NCBI GenBank assembly: GCA_023417885.1
Contig: JAEZED010000121.1
Location: 1-64,000, forward strand
DNA length: 64,000 bases
Origin: Planctomycetota bacterium
GTDB taxonomy: Bacteria; Planctomycetota; Phycisphaerae; Tepidisphaerales; Tepidisphaeraceae
Direction of reading: 5' to 3'
Shown here: piece after piece, positions 49,819 through 59,308 of the stretch
How positions within the stretch are numbered: position 1 is the stretch's first letter
Layout: every line of letters starts with the position of its first letter
Made by a program: the position numbers and the translations under genes
Notes under the pieces: generated by a model
Seen by the model: the letters and a program-made list of their open reading frames with translations, nothing else
What the model was told of the DNA's origin: nothing
The model's database searches: none

Positions 49819-50925
49819 ATGCAGATCCGCGACCTGATCGCCGCCATGGAGTCCGTCGCGCCGACGGCCGACGCCGAGCCATGGGACAACGTCGGGCTGA
49901 TCCTTGGCGACCCGGCTGGCGCATTGGCGCGGGTCATGCTCTGCATCGATCTCACGCAAGACGTGGTGTGCGAAGCGGTGGAGAAGGGGTGCGAGGCGGT
50001 CATCGCCTACCACCCCCCGCTCTTCAAGGATGTGCGGAAGCTGGTCGCGGACGACGGGGCGACGACCGGCGGCGCGGTCTACGCCGCGGTGCGCGCCGGC
50101 CTTTCTGTCTACACGCCGCACACCGCGCTCGATGTCGCTGACGGTGGCACGAACGACGTGCTGGCAGACGTGCTGGGCCTCTCGAGCTGCGAGCCGCTGA
50201 AGCTGGCCGCCGGCGGCGATGATCTGAAGCTTGTTACATTCGTTCCCGCCGACGCGCTGGAGCAGGTGGCGAACGCCCTCTTCTCCGCCGGCGCCGGGCG
50301 CATCGGAGACTACCGCGAGTGCAGCTTCCGCCTGTCCGGGACGGGGACGTTCTACGGCGAGGAAGGGACGAACCCAGCCGTCGGCAGCAAGGGGCGCCGC
50401 GAGGAGGTGCAGGAGGTGCGGCTGGAGACGGTGGTGCCGGCGGGCCGCGCCGGCGAAGTGGTGGCGGCGCTGAAATCGGCACATCCCTACGAGGAGCCGG
50501 CGTTCGACCTGCTGCGCCGGGCGGCGGCGCCCCGGGCGGTGGGGCTGGGGCGGATCGGCGACTTCGATGCCCCGGTCGCACGCGAGGAGTTGATCGAGCG
50601 GATCAAGCGCGGCCTGGGCCTGGGTCACGTCCTGGTCGCCGGGCCGCGCGATGGATCGGTCAGCCGCGCCGCCGGCTGCGCCGGAAGCTGCGGCGACCTC
50701 CTCGACCTCGCCGCGAAGCGCGGGGCGGGGCTTTACCTGACTGGCGAACTCAAGCACCACGACGCCCTTCGCGCCGCCCGGCTGGGGATGACGGCGGTGT
50801 GCGTGCTGCACAGCAACAGCGAGCGAGCGACGCTGGCCCGGTTGCGACAGCGGCTCATGCCGATGCTGGAGGGGGTCGATCTCGCGCTCAGCGAGGCGGA
50901 TCACGATCCCTTCGAGATCGAGTGA
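49819..50925 (+). CDS. Nif3-like dinuclear metal centre protein
   Basis: The 368-residue protein belongs to the Nif3/YqfO family: PWDNVGLILGDP, the metal-binding HPPLF, SVYTPHTALD, and near the C-terminus GELKHHDALRA, which supplies further histidines. A PII-like insertion domain (about 135-265) with the ending HPYEEPAFDLL is present, as in YqfO-type members. The family has been described as GTP cyclohydrolase-I-type-2-like; its physiological role is unsettled. ATG 49819 matches the family N-terminus. Confidence 0.9.
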   Translation: MQIRDLIAAMESVAPTADAEPWDNVGLILGDPAGALARVMLCIDLTQDVVCEAVEKGCEAVIAYHPPLFKDVRKLVADDGATTGGAVYAAVRAGLSVYTPHTALDVADGGTNDVLADVLGLSSCEPLKLAAGGDDLKLVTFVPADALEQVANALFSAGAGRIGDYRECSFRLSGTGTFYGEEGTNPAVGSKGRREEVQEVRLETVVPAGRAGEVVAALKSAHPYEEPAFDLLRRAAAPRAVGLGRIGDFDAPVAREELIERIKRGLGLGHVLVAGPRDGSVSRAAGCAGSCGDLLDLAAKRGAGLYLTGELKHHDALRAARLGMTAVCVLHSNSERATLARLRQRLMPMLEGVDLALSEADHDPFEIE

Positions 50926-50952
50926 GCCCGCTCGATGTGCCCCGCCGAGCGC

Positions 50953-50958
50953 TACTAT
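50953..50958 (+). promoter_or_regulatory. Candidate -10 element (TACTAT) of hflX
   Basis: TACTAT is followed by 7 bases and then ATG 50966, with no Shine-Dalgarno site. A leaderless transcript is likely. Confidence 0.45.
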
Positions 50959-50965
50959 CCCCCTG

Positions 50966-52354
50966 ATGGCCGAGCTGAAGCGAACGGAACTGACGGTGGA
51001 CCGGGAGAAGGCGGTGCTGGTGGGGGTGATCCTGCCGGACAGCACAGCCGATCCGCGCGATCCGCTGGGTGAGCTGGCGAGCCTGGCCGGCTCGGCCGGC
51101 GCCGTGGAGGCGGCGCGCATTCTTCAGAAGCGGCGCAGCGTCGATGCGGGGACGTACGTCGGGAGCGGCAAGGCAATCCAGATCGCCGAGGCGTGCCGCC
51201 GACACGAGGCGGACCTGGTGATCTTCGACAACGACCTGTCTCCGGGACAGATCGGCAGCCTCGAGAAGATCATCAACGAGCACCTCCAGAGCCCGCGCGG
51301 CAAGGGCGTGAAGGTGCTGGATCGCAGCGAGTTGATCCTGGACATCTTCGCCACGCGCGCCCAGACGCACGAGGCCAAGCTCCAGGTGGAGCTCGCCCAG
51401 ATGGAGTACACCTACCCGCGCCTGACGCGCATGTGGGGGCACCTGGAGCGCATCGCCGTCGGCGGGACGATCGGCGTCGGCACGCGTGGCCCGGGCGAAA
51501 CCCAGCTCGAAATCGACCGCCGCCTCGTGCGCAAGCGCATCGCGGACCTGCGCGGCGAGATCCAGAAGGTGCAGGCGCGCAAGAGCCGCGAGGTGGAGAA
51601 GCGCGTTCACCAGCATTTCACCGCCTGCCTCGTCGGCTACACAAACGCCGGCAAGAGCACCCTCTTCAACACGCTCACCGCCGCGGGCACCTACGCCGAC
51701 GACCGCCTCTTCGCCACGCTCGACACCAAGACGCGGGCGTGGAAGCTGGAGCGCGGGATGGAGGTGCTGCTGTCGGACACGGTCGGCTTCGTGCGCGACC
51801 TGCCGCACAACCTCGTCGCCAGCTTCAAGGCGACGCTGGAGGAGGCGGTGCATGCCGACGTCCTCCTGCACGTGCTCGACGTGGGCCATCCCCAGGCGCA
51901 GCTCCAGTACGACAGCGTCCACAAGGTGCTGGCGGAGATCGGCGCCGCGGGCAAGCCGGAAATCCTCCTGCTGAACAAGACCGACACGCCCGAAGGCGCC
52001 GACGCCGCCGACGTCTGGCTCGCGCTGCACCCGGGGGCGATCGCCATCAGCGCGCGCACGGGTCGCGGCCTCGAGCAGCTTCATGAGCGCGTCTTCCAGC
52101 ACGTCCTCGGGACGCAGTCGGAAGTGACGCTGCTGGCGAGCGTGACGGACGGCGGGCTGCTGGCCTTCCTCGAGCGCAACACGCGGATCCAGGAGAAGCG
52201 CTACCTCGACGGGAGCGTGCAGATCCACGCGATCGTCGGCCGCCGGATCCTGGGCGAGCTCGAGCGCAACGACGCGGTGCGGATCGAGTCGGTCGTCCCG
52301 CTGGGCGCGGTCGAGACGCTGACGGTGCCGGCGGCGGTCGAGGGGGAATCCTGA
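50966..52354 (+). CDS. hflX: GTPase HflX
   Basis: The 462-residue GTPase binds ribosomes and can split stalled ones under stress. It has the N-terminal HflX domain (GTYVGSGKAIQIAEACRRHEADLVIFDNDLSPGQ), the helical linker LTRMWGHLERIAVGGTIGVGTRGPGETQLEIDRR, then the GTPase: G1 GYTNAGKST (224-232), G3 DTVGF, G4 NKTD and G5 SARTG. About 15 residues at the start are not conserved. Confidence 0.95.
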   Translation: MAELKRTELTVDREKAVLVGVILPDSTADPRDPLGELASLAGSAGAVEAARILQKRRSVDAGTYVGSGKAIQIAEACRRHEADLVIFDNDLSPGQIGSLEKIINEHLQSPRGKGVKVLDRSELILDIFATRAQTHEAKLQVELAQMEYTYPRLTRMWGHLERIAVGGTIGVGTRGPGETQLEIDRRLVRKRIADLRGEIQKVQARKSREVEKRVHQHFTACLVGYTNAGKSTLFNTLTAAGTYADDRLFATLDTKTRAWKLERGMEVLLSDTVGFVRDLPHNLVASFKATLEEAVHADVLLHVLDVGHPQAQLQYDSVHKVLAEIGAAGKPEILLLNKTDTPEGADAADVWLALHPGAIAISARTGRGLEQLHERVFQHVLGTQSEVTLLASVTDGGLLAFLERNTRIQEKRYLDGSVQIHAIVGRRILGELERNDAVRIESVVPLGAVETLTVPAAVEGES

Positions 52355-52587
52355 GGGCGCGGCGACCTCTCCGCTCGCCCTGCCGCCTCGGTCGCGCATG
52401 CTCGATCCATGATCCAGATCAGTGAAGCCGGAGAAACTGCGCGGTTCGCAGCGTCCACCATGCGTGTCGGTGCCTTGCGATCAGGCAAACTGGGGTTGAC
52501 CCGCGACGCTCAAGTCGTCAGTCTGGAGGGGTCGGGGGAGGGTTTCTGGCGGTGGGTCGTTCGACGTGGTTCTTCAGGGAGAGAACA

Positions 52588-53814
52588 TTGACGAGACACC
52601 CGCACCTCCATCGGGCCGCTGCGCGCCTGCTCCTGGCAGCCGCCGCCCTGCTGCCGGCACTCGCGGCGGCGCCGGCGATCGCACAGTCGGTCGCACCAGC
52701 GGCCTTCGTCGTGAACAACGCCGGCGACAGCATTACCAGTTACACGCTGAACCCCGACGGCACGCTCAACCGCATCGGCATCTTCGCCACCGGTGACCTG
52801 CCGCAGGCGCTGTCGCTCTCACCCGATGGCAAGATCCTCGCCGTCGGCCACGGCACCTCGGCGAGCACGCCCGAGGAGCTGCGCTTCTATGGCGTGAACG
52901 CCGACGCCACCCTCACGCCGCTGCTGACGACGACCACGCCCGACTCGCCGCTGGACATGCTCTGGCTGAACAACGACGTGCTGGCGGTCACTCGGACGGT
53001 GATTGGCCCGAGCGAGGTCTATGCCTACGCGTTCGATCGCTCATCAAACCTGATGACGACGCGCGACATCATCTCGACCGGCACGTTCACGAGCGGCATC
53101 GCCGTCGCCGGAAACACCCTCTATGCCGATGCCGGCTTTCTCTCCGGCGGAAGCCTCAGCGCCTGGAGCTTCGATGCCTCGGGCGACCTCGAGTTCGTGG
53201 AAACCGAGGCGATCGGCGGCGGCGGGGTCAGCGTCGATTATGCCGCCACGCCCGACGGCCGCTTCCTCTACGCCGCGGGCGGCATCGGCGGGAACGAGGA
53301 CGAGCTGCACGCCTTCGGCATCGCGCCCAGCGGCGCCCTGACTCCGCTGAGCGGCACGCCCTTCCTGCTCGACGGACGCGCCCCGGCCGAGGTCATCGTG
53401 GATGAGAACGGCGAGCGCCTCTACGTGAGCTTCAACTGGCGCAATGCCGGCACGGGAATCATCCGCGCCTACGAGATCGACCCGGCCACCGGCGCGATCA
53501 CCGACACCGGCGACGTGTTCGTGCTGGGCGGCGGCGTGGGCGACCGAGGCGACACCGGGCCGCTGGCCATCCTGGGCGATGTGCTTTTCAACCTGGACAT
53601 GAGCACGTTCCGTGACGGCGTGCTGGGGCTCCAGACGATCCGGATCAACCCGGATGGCTCGATGTCCCACATCGATCTGCTCGACACCGGCACGGCGCTG
53701 GGCAACGTCTCGGACCTGGCGGTCTGGGGCGGCATGCCGATTCCCGAGCCCGGCTCCGCCATGGCGCTGGCCGCGCTGGGAACGATCGGCCTGCTGCGTC
53801 GCCGGCGTGCGTGA
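52588..53814 (+). CDS. PEP-CTERM protein with lactonase-like beta-propeller
   Basis: This is a 408-residue exported protein. Start TTG 52588 fits the signal peptide (ARLLLAAAALLPALAAAPAIAQ) and has GGGAGA upstream; GTG 52552 is an alternative. The body has repeats of the pattern SLSPDGKILAVGHG and AATPDGRFLYAAGG, typical of 6-phosphogluconolactonase/YVTN-type seven-bladed propellers. It ends in IPEPGSAMALAALGTIGLL plus RRRRA, an exosortase signal. No catalytic activity can be assigned; a surface-binding role is also possible. Confidence 0.85.
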   Translation: MTRHPHLHRAAARLLLAAAALLPALAAAPAIAQSVAPAAFVVNNAGDSITSYTLNPDGTLNRIGIFATGDLPQALSLSPDGKILAVGHGTSASTPEELRFYGVNADATLTPLLTTTTPDSPLDMLWLNNDVLAVTRTVIGPSEVYAYAFDRSSNLMTTRDIISTGTFTSGIAVAGNTLYADAGFLSGGSLSAWSFDASGDLEFVETEAIGGGGVSVDYAATPDGRFLYAAGGIGGNEDELHAFGIAPSGALTPLSGTPFLLDGRAPAEVIVDENGERLYVSFNWRNAGTGIIRAYEIDPATGAITDTGDVFVLGGGVGDRGDTGPLAILGDVLFNLDMSTFRDGVLGLQTIRINPDGSMSHIDLLDTGTALGNVSDLAVWGGMPIPEPGSAMALAALGTIGLLRRRRA

Positions 53815-53820
53815 GACGGT

Positions 53821-54648
53821 TCAGGCCGCGCAGTAGTCGACGAGGCGCGCCACCTCGCTGCGCAGCTCCTGGCGGGGGACGACGAAGTCGACGAACCCCT
53901 TGTCCTGTAGAAACTCCGCCCGCTGGAAACCAGGCGGGAGCTTCTGCTTGGTCGTCTGCTCGATGACGCGCGGCCCGGCAAAGCCGATCAGCGCGCCCGG
54001 CTCGGCGATGATGAAGTCGCCGAGCATCGCGAAGCTCGCGGTGACGCCGCCGGTGGTCGGATCGGTCAGGAGGGAGATGAACAGGCCCCCCGCATCATCG
54101 AAGCGGGCCAGCGCCGCGCTCGTCTTGGCCATCTGCATGAGCGAGAGGGTCGATTCCTGCATGCGCGCCCCGCCGCTGCAGGAGGCGACCAGGAGCGGGA
54201 GGCGGCTTTCGGTGGCGCGCTCGATGGCGCGTGTGAGCTTCTCCCCGACGACGCTCCCCATGCTCCCCATCATGAAGGTGGGATCCATGGCGGCGAGGAT
54301 GATCTCGCGGCCCTTGATGAACGCGCGGCCGCTGACGAGGGCGTCCTTGTTGCCGCTCTTGAGCTGCTCGGCGACGACGCGGTCGCGGTAGAGCTTGCGA
54401 TCTTCGAAGCCGAGTGGGTCGGTCGGCTCCAGCGACGCGTCGAGCTCCTCAAAGGTGCCTTCGTCCGAGAGCTGCGCCACGCGCTGGCGGGCGGAGACCC
54501 GGAAGTGATACTGGCATTCGGGGCAGACCGAGAGGTTCTGCTCAAGCTGCTTGCGGTAAAGCATTTGCGCGCAGTTCGGGCAGGCGAGCCAGAGCCCCTC
54601 GGGGATGCGCCCCTGCTTCTTCTGCGTGATCGGCAGCGGATCAGCCAT
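53821..54648 (-). CDS. accD: Acetyl-CoA carboxylase carboxyltransferase beta subunit
   Basis: AccD (275 residues) transfers carboxyl from biotin to acetyl-CoA at the first step of fatty acid synthesis. The N-terminal zinc ribbon ([13 protein letters not shown] and [12 protein letters not shown]) and the crotonase core ([57 protein letters not shown]) are clear. ATG 54648 is used because TACAAT lies 6 bases upstream and the family begins there. It is convergent with the PEP-CTERM gene, 6 bases away. Confidence 0.96.
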   Translation of the reverse strand: MADPLPITQKKQGRIPEGLWLACPNCAQMLYRKQLEQNLSVCPECQYHFRVSARQRVAQLSDEGTFEELDASLEPTDPLGFEDRKLYRDRVVAEQLKSGNKDALVSGRAFIKGREIILAAMDPTFMMGSMGSVVGEKLTRAIERATESRLPLLVASCSGGARMQESTLSLMQMAKTSAALARFDDAGGLFISLLTDPTTGGVTASFAMLGDFIIAEPGALIGFAGPRVIEQTTKQKLPPGFQRAEFLQDKGFVDFVVPRQELRSEVARLVDYCAA

Positions 54649-54654
54649 GGCGGC

Positions 54655-54660
54655 ATTGTA
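54655..54660 (-). promoter_or_regulatory. Candidate -10 element (TACAAT) of accD
   Basis: On the minus strand TACAAT is followed by 6 bases and the accD ATG. It is among the clearest leaderless-type promoters here. Confidence 0.5.
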
Positions 54661-54697
54661 TGCCCGGAGCCGCCGCCGCCGTGGAACCTGGGCGGGC

Positions 54698-55381
54698 TCA
54701 GCCGATCGCCTCGCGCAGCGCCCGCACCGCGCCGGCGCGGTCGCCGGCCCCGAAGATCGCACTGGCGGCGACGAACCAGTCGCACCCCGCGTCACGGCAT
54801 CGCCGGGCGCTGTGAACGTCGATCCCCCCGTCCATCTCCAGCCGCTGGTCAGGCCGCAGGCGCTTGCGGATCGCCTCCGCTTTCGGCAGTACCTCCGGCA
54901 TGAACGCCTGGCCGCTGAAGCCGGGAACGACGCTCATGACCAGCACGAGGTTGACGCGCTCGATGATCGGGAAGACCGCCTCCGCAGGCGTGCGCGGGTT
55001 GATCGCGACACCAACGTGCGCCCCCGTCGCGGCGCAGGCTTCGTACAGGGAGTCGAGCGTCCGGCTGACGTTGTCGGCCAGCTCGGCATGAAAGGTCACG
55101 CAGTTGGCCCCCGCCTCGACGAGCACCGGCGCGTACTTCTCGGGCTGCGTCACCATGAGATGGGCATCGAGATAGCAGCCGGTCACGCGACGCGCCGCCT
55201 TCGTGACGGCGGGGCCGAAGCTGATGTTCGGGACGAAGTGGCCGTCCATGATGTCCAGGTGCAGGAAATCCGCTCCGCTGCGCTCGACCGTATCTATCTC
55301 TTCCCCCAACCGCGCAAAATCCGCCGACAGAATCGACGGCAGGATCATCGGACGGTCGTGCTTGAAGGGGTCGTTGATCAT
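54698..55381 (-). CDS. rpe: Ribulose-phosphate 3-epimerase
   Basis: Rpe interconverts ribulose-5-phosphate and xylulose-5-phosphate. Hallmarks include [50 protein letters not shown] and LEMDGGID, giving a complete TIM barrel of 227 residues. ATG 55381 is preferred; ATG 55348 is another option. The start codon directly abuts an inverted repeat of a cassette at 55382-55839, so the native upstream region appears replaced. No Shine-Dalgarno site is present. Confidence 0.95.
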   Translation of the reverse strand: MINDPFKHDRPMILPSILSADFARLGEEIDTVERSGADFLHLDIMDGHFVPNISFGPAVTKAARRVTGCYLDAHLMVTQPEKYAPVLVEAGANCVTFHAELADNVSRTLDSLYEACAATGAHVGVAINPRTPAEAVFPIIERVNLVLVMSVVPGFSGQAFMPEVLPKAEAIRKRLRPDQRLEMDGGIDVHSARRCRDAGCDWFVAASAIFGAGDRAGAVRALREAIG

Positions 55382-55412
55382 GTGGCCACGAATGGCGCGA
55401 ATGGACACGAAT
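55382..55412 (-). repeat. 31-bp inverted repeat, left arm of the GxxExxY cassette
   Basis: The arm matches 55809-55839 in reverse complement at 28/31 positions and starts GTGGCCACGAATGG. It consists internally of ATTCGTG/CCATTCG-type subrepeats. It begins at the base after the rpe start codon. Confidence 0.9.
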
Positions 55413-55414
55413 AT

Positions 55415-55792
55415 TCAGAGTATGAAGCGGTGCCAGTCAAGCCGCCCGGGATCGCCGAAGTTCAGAAGAAGTCCGACGCGAAGTCCGGTGGCTTTCAGAT
55501 AGTTGAGGATCTGTGACTCCTCGCGTGGCGTCAACTGGCGCTGGGCCTTGAGTTCGACGATGATGCCTTCGAAACAAACGAAGTCTGCGATGTACTCCTT
55601 CTTCAGAATATGTCCGCGATATGTAATCTTGAGCAGGCGCTGGGGCTCGTAAGGAATGCGCCGCTCTCGAAGCTCAATCTCCATTGCCTCCTGGTAGACC
55701 GCCTCCGCAAAGCCGCCGCCGAGTTCATTGTGTACCGCCATGGCGGCGCCGACGATCGCATAGACCTCGTCCTTCAGCAGCAGTTCGGGCAT
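55415..55792 (-). CDS. GxxExxY-family protein (PD-(D/E)XK-like)
   Basis: The 125-residue protein carries the family motif G27-F-A-E30-A-V-Y33 and a PD-(D/E)XK nuclease-like pattern with D70 in YIADF and E80-L-K82 in IIVELKA, then LNYLKATGLRVGLLLNFG, a hallmark C-terminus. The family is small, often multicopy and without a known function; a DNA-cutting or DNA-binding role is an inference. It is on the same strand as rpe and pgk. Confidence 0.88.
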   Translation of the reverse strand: MPELLLKDEVYAIVGAAMAVHNELGGGFAEAVYQEAMEIELRERRIPYEPQRLLKITYRGHILKKEYIADFVCFEGIIVELKAQRQLTPREESQILNYLKATGLRVGLLLNFGDPGRLDWHRFIL

Positions 55793-55808
55793 TCAGCGAT
55801 TCTCTCTC

Positions 55809-55839
55809 ATTCGTGGCCATTCGTGCCATTCGTGGCCGC
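55809..55839 (+). repeat. 31-bp inverted repeat, right arm of the GxxExxY cassette
   Basis: The arm ends CCATTCGTGGCCGC and mirrors the left arm with three mismatches. Its last base is the first plus-strand base of the pgk stop codon (55839-55841). Confidence 0.9.
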
Positions 55840-57107
55840 TAATCCAACAGATCCAGCGTCGCGAACCGCCCGCTCTCGAGGAACTCCAGGCTCGCGCCGC
55901 CGCCGGTGGAGACGTGGCTGACCTGTTCTGCCAGACCCATCTGCTCGATCGCCGCCGCGCTGTCGCCGCCGCCGATCACCGTAATCGCGCCGTTGGCTCG
56001 CGTCGCCTCGGCGCACGCCCGCGCCACCGCCTCCGTGCCCGCGGCGAACGGCGGCTTCTCGAAGACGCCCATCGGGCCGTTCCAGATGACTGTCTTCGCC
56101 CCCGCGATCAGTTCCGCGTAGGTCTTGCGCGTCTCCGGGCCGACGTCGAAACCCGCCTTGCCCGTCGGGATGTCTCCCCGCACCACGTCGGCCTCGGCCG
56201 AGTCGATCCCGTCGGCCACGACCGTGTCCGTCGGAAGCTTGATCTTCCCGCCCGCCTTCTCGAGCAGCGCGCGGGCCAAGTCCACCTTGTCCTGCTCCAC
56301 CAGTGAGCCGCCCACCTGCTTCCCCTGCGCTAGGAAGAACGTGTAAGCCATCGCCCCGCCGATCAGCAGCGTGTCCGCCTTCCCCAGCAGCGCCTCGATC
56401 ACGCTGATCTTGTCGCTCACCTTCGCGCCGCCCAGGATCGCCACGAATGGCCGCTGCGGCGTGGTCACCGCATCGCCAAGGAACCGCAGTTCCTTCTGGA
56501 TCAGGAAGCCGATGGCAGTCGGCTTCCCCTGCGCCTTCATGATCTTCGGCACACCGTAAGTGCTGGCATGCTCGCGATGGGCCGTGCCGAAGGCGTCGTT
56601 GACGTAGACGTCCCCGAAGGCCGCCAGCTGCGCCGCGAACGCTTCGTCGTTCTTCTCCTCCTCCTTGTGAAAGCGCAGGTTCTCCAGCAGGAGCACATCA
56701 CCGTCGGTGAGGCGGTCGAGCAGCGCCTGCACGTCCTCGCCGACGCAGTCGTCCGCGAAGTGCACTTCCGGCAGGCGGTCGAGCGTGCTCTGGCCGTGGT
56801 CGCCGATCTCCTTCTCCGCCCCGAGGCCATCGGCAGGGTCGGCGCGGCAGACGGCCAGCAGCTTGCGCAGGTGCGCCGCGACCGGCTTCAGGCTGTATTC
56901 CGGCTTGCGCTCCCCCTTGGGTCTGCCGAGGTGGCTCATCAGGATCAGCCGGCCGCCCCGCTCGACGACGCTCTTGATCGTCGGCATCGCCTGCGTGATG
57001 CGCCGGTCGTCGGTGATGCGCGAGCCCTCCAGCGGGACGTTGAAGTCCACCCGCATCAGCACCCGCTTCCCCTTCACGTCCAGATCCGCGACAGTTTTCT
57101 TGGCCAT
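55839..57107 (-). CDS. pgk: Phosphoglycerate kinase
   Basis: Pgk (422 residues) makes ATP from 1,3-bisphosphoglycerate. Signatures include [72 protein letters not shown] and the C-terminal [11 protein letters not shown] and [14 protein letters not shown]. The length is slightly above the usual 390-400, with an insert of about 20 residues near 85-110. ATG 57107 fits the family; the longer frame upstream is non-conserved. The stop codon touches the cassette's right arm. Confidence 0.96.
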   Translation of the reverse strand: MAKKTVADLDVKGKRVLMRVDFNVPLEGSRITDDRRITQAMPTIKSVVERGGRLILMSHLGRPKGERKPEYSLKPVAAHLRKLLAVCRADPADGLGAEKEIGDHGQSTLDRLPEVHFADDCVGEDVQALLDRLTDGDVLLLENLRFHKEEEKNDEAFAAQLAAFGDVYVNDAFGTAHREHASTYGVPKIMKAQGKPTAIGFLIQKELRFLGDAVTTPQRPFVAILGGAKVSDKISVIEALLGKADTLLIGGAMAYTFFLAQGKQVGGSLVEQDKVDLARALLEKAGGKIKLPTDTVVADGIDSAEADVVRGDIPTGKAGFDVGPETRKTYAELIAGAKTVIWNGPMGVFEKPPFAAGTEAVARACAEATRANGAITVIGGGDSAAAIEQMGLAEQVSHVSTGGGASLEFLESGRFATLDLLD

Positions 57108-57236
57108 GTTCAAGATTCTCCGAGAGAGCGCGATGCTAGAGAAGGCCCGAATGCAGTCAAGCCGCATGCCGCACCTCAGGCCCCCCGCCGCGGTCCACGT
57201 TGCACGCCGATCCGCCGATCGGCATAGTGTCGCGCG

Positions 57237-58466
57237 GTGACGCCAGCAGCCATCGACTCCCCTCCCACGGAACCCGCCGCGCCGCGCCGGGCGTCCCCCG
57301 CTGCGGCGGGCGCTGCGCTCCTGGTCCTGCCGTGGCTTGCCGCCCTCGCGGTAGCGATCGTGGTCGCCCAGCGCGTTCCCTTCTCGGGCCCCGCCCGCAT
57401 GTCGCTGCCGCGCGCGACCTTCTTCGTCCTGAACGCCGCCGGCCTCAACGGCTTCGAGATGACCTGGACATCGCCGGGCGCGATGAACGCCGCCCACGGT
57501 GGGCTCTGGCTCATCGTCACCCTCTGGAGCGCCCTCCTATCCATCGCCATCGCCACCGGCGCGTTCGCGCGCGTCTCCGGCCGGGACTGGGGATGGGGCC
57601 GCACGCTTTCCGTCAGTGCGATCTTCCTCGCGATCCTCGTGCTTGCTGGTTTGGCCGCAGGCATCGCGGCGGGTCAGCCGATTCGCGCCGCCGGCTGGAA
57701 TGGTCTCGCCATGGCCAGCGCCTCCGGCCTGCTCACGGACGCTCCCGGCGTCAGCGCGCCGCTCCTCTGGCTGGCCGCCTTTCCCATCAGCGCCCTTGCA
57801 ATGCTCGGGCCCTTTGTCCTCCTCGACACCTTCACCAACAGCCGCCCGCCCTCGGCTGTTTCGCGGCTCACTTGGGCGGCCGTCGCTCCGGGTTTCCTGC
57901 TCGCCGTGCTGCTGGTGGTTGCCATGCAGGCCCTTGCCGGCAGTGACCTGCTCACCGGCGCCGCGCTGCGTGACCTCACCACCGCCGGGGCCGTGGCCAT
58001 CGACGCGAGGGGCGCGGGCTTCGTCGATGCGACGGCGTCCCTCTCGCCCGCGGCGCGGTGGGCGCTGGTGCCCGTCCTGCTGGTCGGCGGCGCCTCCGGC
58101 GGAGTGGGCGGAGGGATCCGCGCGGTGACGCTCGCGGTCGTGTTCCTCGGGCTGTTGCGCCTGCTTCGCGGACGCGCGGCCGGACGCACGTTTGCCATGG
58201 CCACGCTCTGGCTCCTGGCGATGGTCGTGCTCTTCGGCCTGACGTTTCTGCTTCTCGTCCAGTTCTCCCCGCAGCTTCGGCCGGACCGAGTCGCGATCCT
58301 CGCCGCCGCGGCGCTCGGAGGCGCCGGGGTGAGTGTCGATCCGCTCACCGCCGCCGGGGCGGATGCCTACGTGATGGCGGGGGCGATGCTGCTGGGTCGC
58401 GTGCTGCCGTGGCTGGTGCTCTGGTGGTCGGCGGCGCGCGGCGATGAGCCGGTGGCTGTGGGGTAG
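57237..58466 (+). CDS. Reduced TrkH/KtrB-like membrane protein
   Basis: The 409-residue protein starts with GTG and has about nine hydrophobic segments. [13 protein letters not shown] resembles the TrkH pore P-loop. [20 protein letters not shown] corresponds to the TrkH GG-x-x-GG-T-x-GGIK signature, although degenerate. It is shorter than normal (about 440-490), and some pore loops look altered, so potassium transport is probable but not certain. No TrkA-like partner is adjacent. Confidence 0.65.
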   Translation: MTPAAIDSPPTEPAAPRRASPAAAGAALLVLPWLAALAVAIVVAQRVPFSGPARMSLPRATFFVLNAAGLNGFEMTWTSPGAMNAAHGGLWLIVTLWSALLSIAIATGAFARVSGRDWGWGRTLSVSAIFLAILVLAGLAAGIAAGQPIRAAGWNGLAMASASGLLTDAPGVSAPLLWLAAFPISALAMLGPFVLLDTFTNSRPPSAVSRLTWAAVAPGFLLAVLLVVAMQALAGSDLLTGAALRDLTTAGAVAIDARGAGFVDATASLSPAARWALVPVLLVGGASGGVGGGIRAVTLAVVFLGLLRLLRGRAAGRTFAMATLWLLAMVVLFGLTFLLLVQFSPQLRPDRVAILAAAALGGAGVSVDPLTAAGADAYVMAGAMLLGRVLPWLVLWWSAARGDEPVAVG

Positions 58467-58473
58467 AGAGCAA

Positions 58474-58499
58474 CACGGCTCCCTCGCATGGGAGCCGTG
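58474..58499. terminator. Hairpin between two convergent genes
   Basis: A perfect 10-bp stem (CACGGCTCCC 58474-58483, GGGAGCCGTG 58490-58499) with a 6-base loop lies between the TrkH-like and rpiB 3' ends. Flanking T-tracts are weak. It may serve both genes. Confidence 0.6.
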
Positions 58500-58524
58500 G
58501 CATGGATGCAAACGGGCGGGCCGC

Positions 58525-59088
58525 TCAGACGGACATCTTCAGGGCCGGCATCGATTCTGCTTCCTCGATCTCGGCGATCTTCGCGACGCGGCGTATGTGG
58601 CGGCCCTCGGCGAAGGGGGTCGTCAGGAAGATCTCGACGATGCGGGCGAGGTTCTTGTTGTTGACGAGCTCCGTGCCGACGCAGAGGACGTTGCAGTGAT
58701 TGTGCTCCCGCGCGATCCGCGCTGTGAGCTCGTCGTGGGCCGTGGCGGCCCGGATGCCGCGGATCTTGTTCGCGACGATTCCCATGCCGATGCCGCTGCC
58801 GTCGAGGAGGACGGCGACATCCGCCTCGCCCGAGGCAACCATGCGCGCCGCGGGGGCGGCGTAGTCGGGGTAGTCGCAGTTGCCGCTTCCGTCGCAGCCA
58901 AGGTCGACGATCTCGCAATTGAACCGGCCAAGCTGGCCCAGAAGCTGGGCCTTGGCGTCATAGCCCCGGTGATCGCTGGCGATCACAAGCCGCAGACGTC
59001 GCCCTGGCGGGGACTTGACGGACTTGTGGTACTGAGCGGCCTGGGCAGAGACGCGGGCGCTCTCCGTGCGCTTTGCCGGTTGGTCCAT
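58525..59088 (-). CDS. rpiB: Ribose-5-phosphate isomerase B family, with altered active-site residue
   Basis: The 187-residue protein has a 30-residue extra N-terminus, then IASDHRGYDAK, DYPDYA, DGSGIGMGIVANKIRGIRAA, AREHNHCNVLCVG and FAEGRHIRRV, which define RpiB/LacAB. The residue at the place of the usual catalytic cysteine (ICGTG in E. coli) is D96 (LLDGSG). Some RpiB proteins use a different base, so activity is possible, but it may also be a different sugar-phosphate isomerase. ATG 59088 has AAAGGA upstream. Confidence 0.85.
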   Translation of the reverse strand: MDQPAKRTESARVSAQAAQYHKSVKSPPGRRLRLVIASDHRGYDAKAQLLGQLGRFNCEIVDLGCDGSGNCDYPDYAAPAARMVASGEADVAVLLDGSGIGMGIVANKIRGIRAATAHDELTARIAREHNHCNVLCVGTELVNNKNLARIVEIFLTTPFAEGRHIRRVAKIAEIEEAESMPALKMSV

Positions 59089-59308
59089 GACATTCCTTTC
59101 CCTCAGCCTTCGAGGCTCGGCCTTCTTGGAGGGGGCTGTTGCCGGAACGGGAGCGGCTTACAACGCCTGAAATCGCCGTTTCCGGCCTGAAGTGGACAGG
59201 CGAAACCATACCACAAAAAGCGTCTCCCGGGCACCGCCACTTCTGAGCCGGACCTGCCCTTTCCTCGCAAACCATCCACCCGGCCGCGTTTGCGGCGATC
59301 TGGAGCGA

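Larger units (their letters stand above)
55382..55839 (-). mobile_element. Putative non-autonomous cassette: GxxExxY gene between inverted repeats
   Basis: This 458-bp unit consists of two 31-bp inverted arms enclosing one 125-residue gene, with 2 bases between the left arm and its stop and 16 between its start and the right arm. The gene looks less GC-rich than rpe and pgk on either side. The arms abut the rpe start and the pgk stop codon, which is what a recent clean insertion between two housekeeping genes would look like. No transposase or clear target duplication is seen. Calling it mobile is an inference. Confidence 0.55.

Noticed and set aside
52409..52591. A 60-codon open frame upstream of the lactonase-like PEP-CTERM gene
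   Set aside because: It runs into the next gene's start, has no ribosome-binding site and shows no similarity features.
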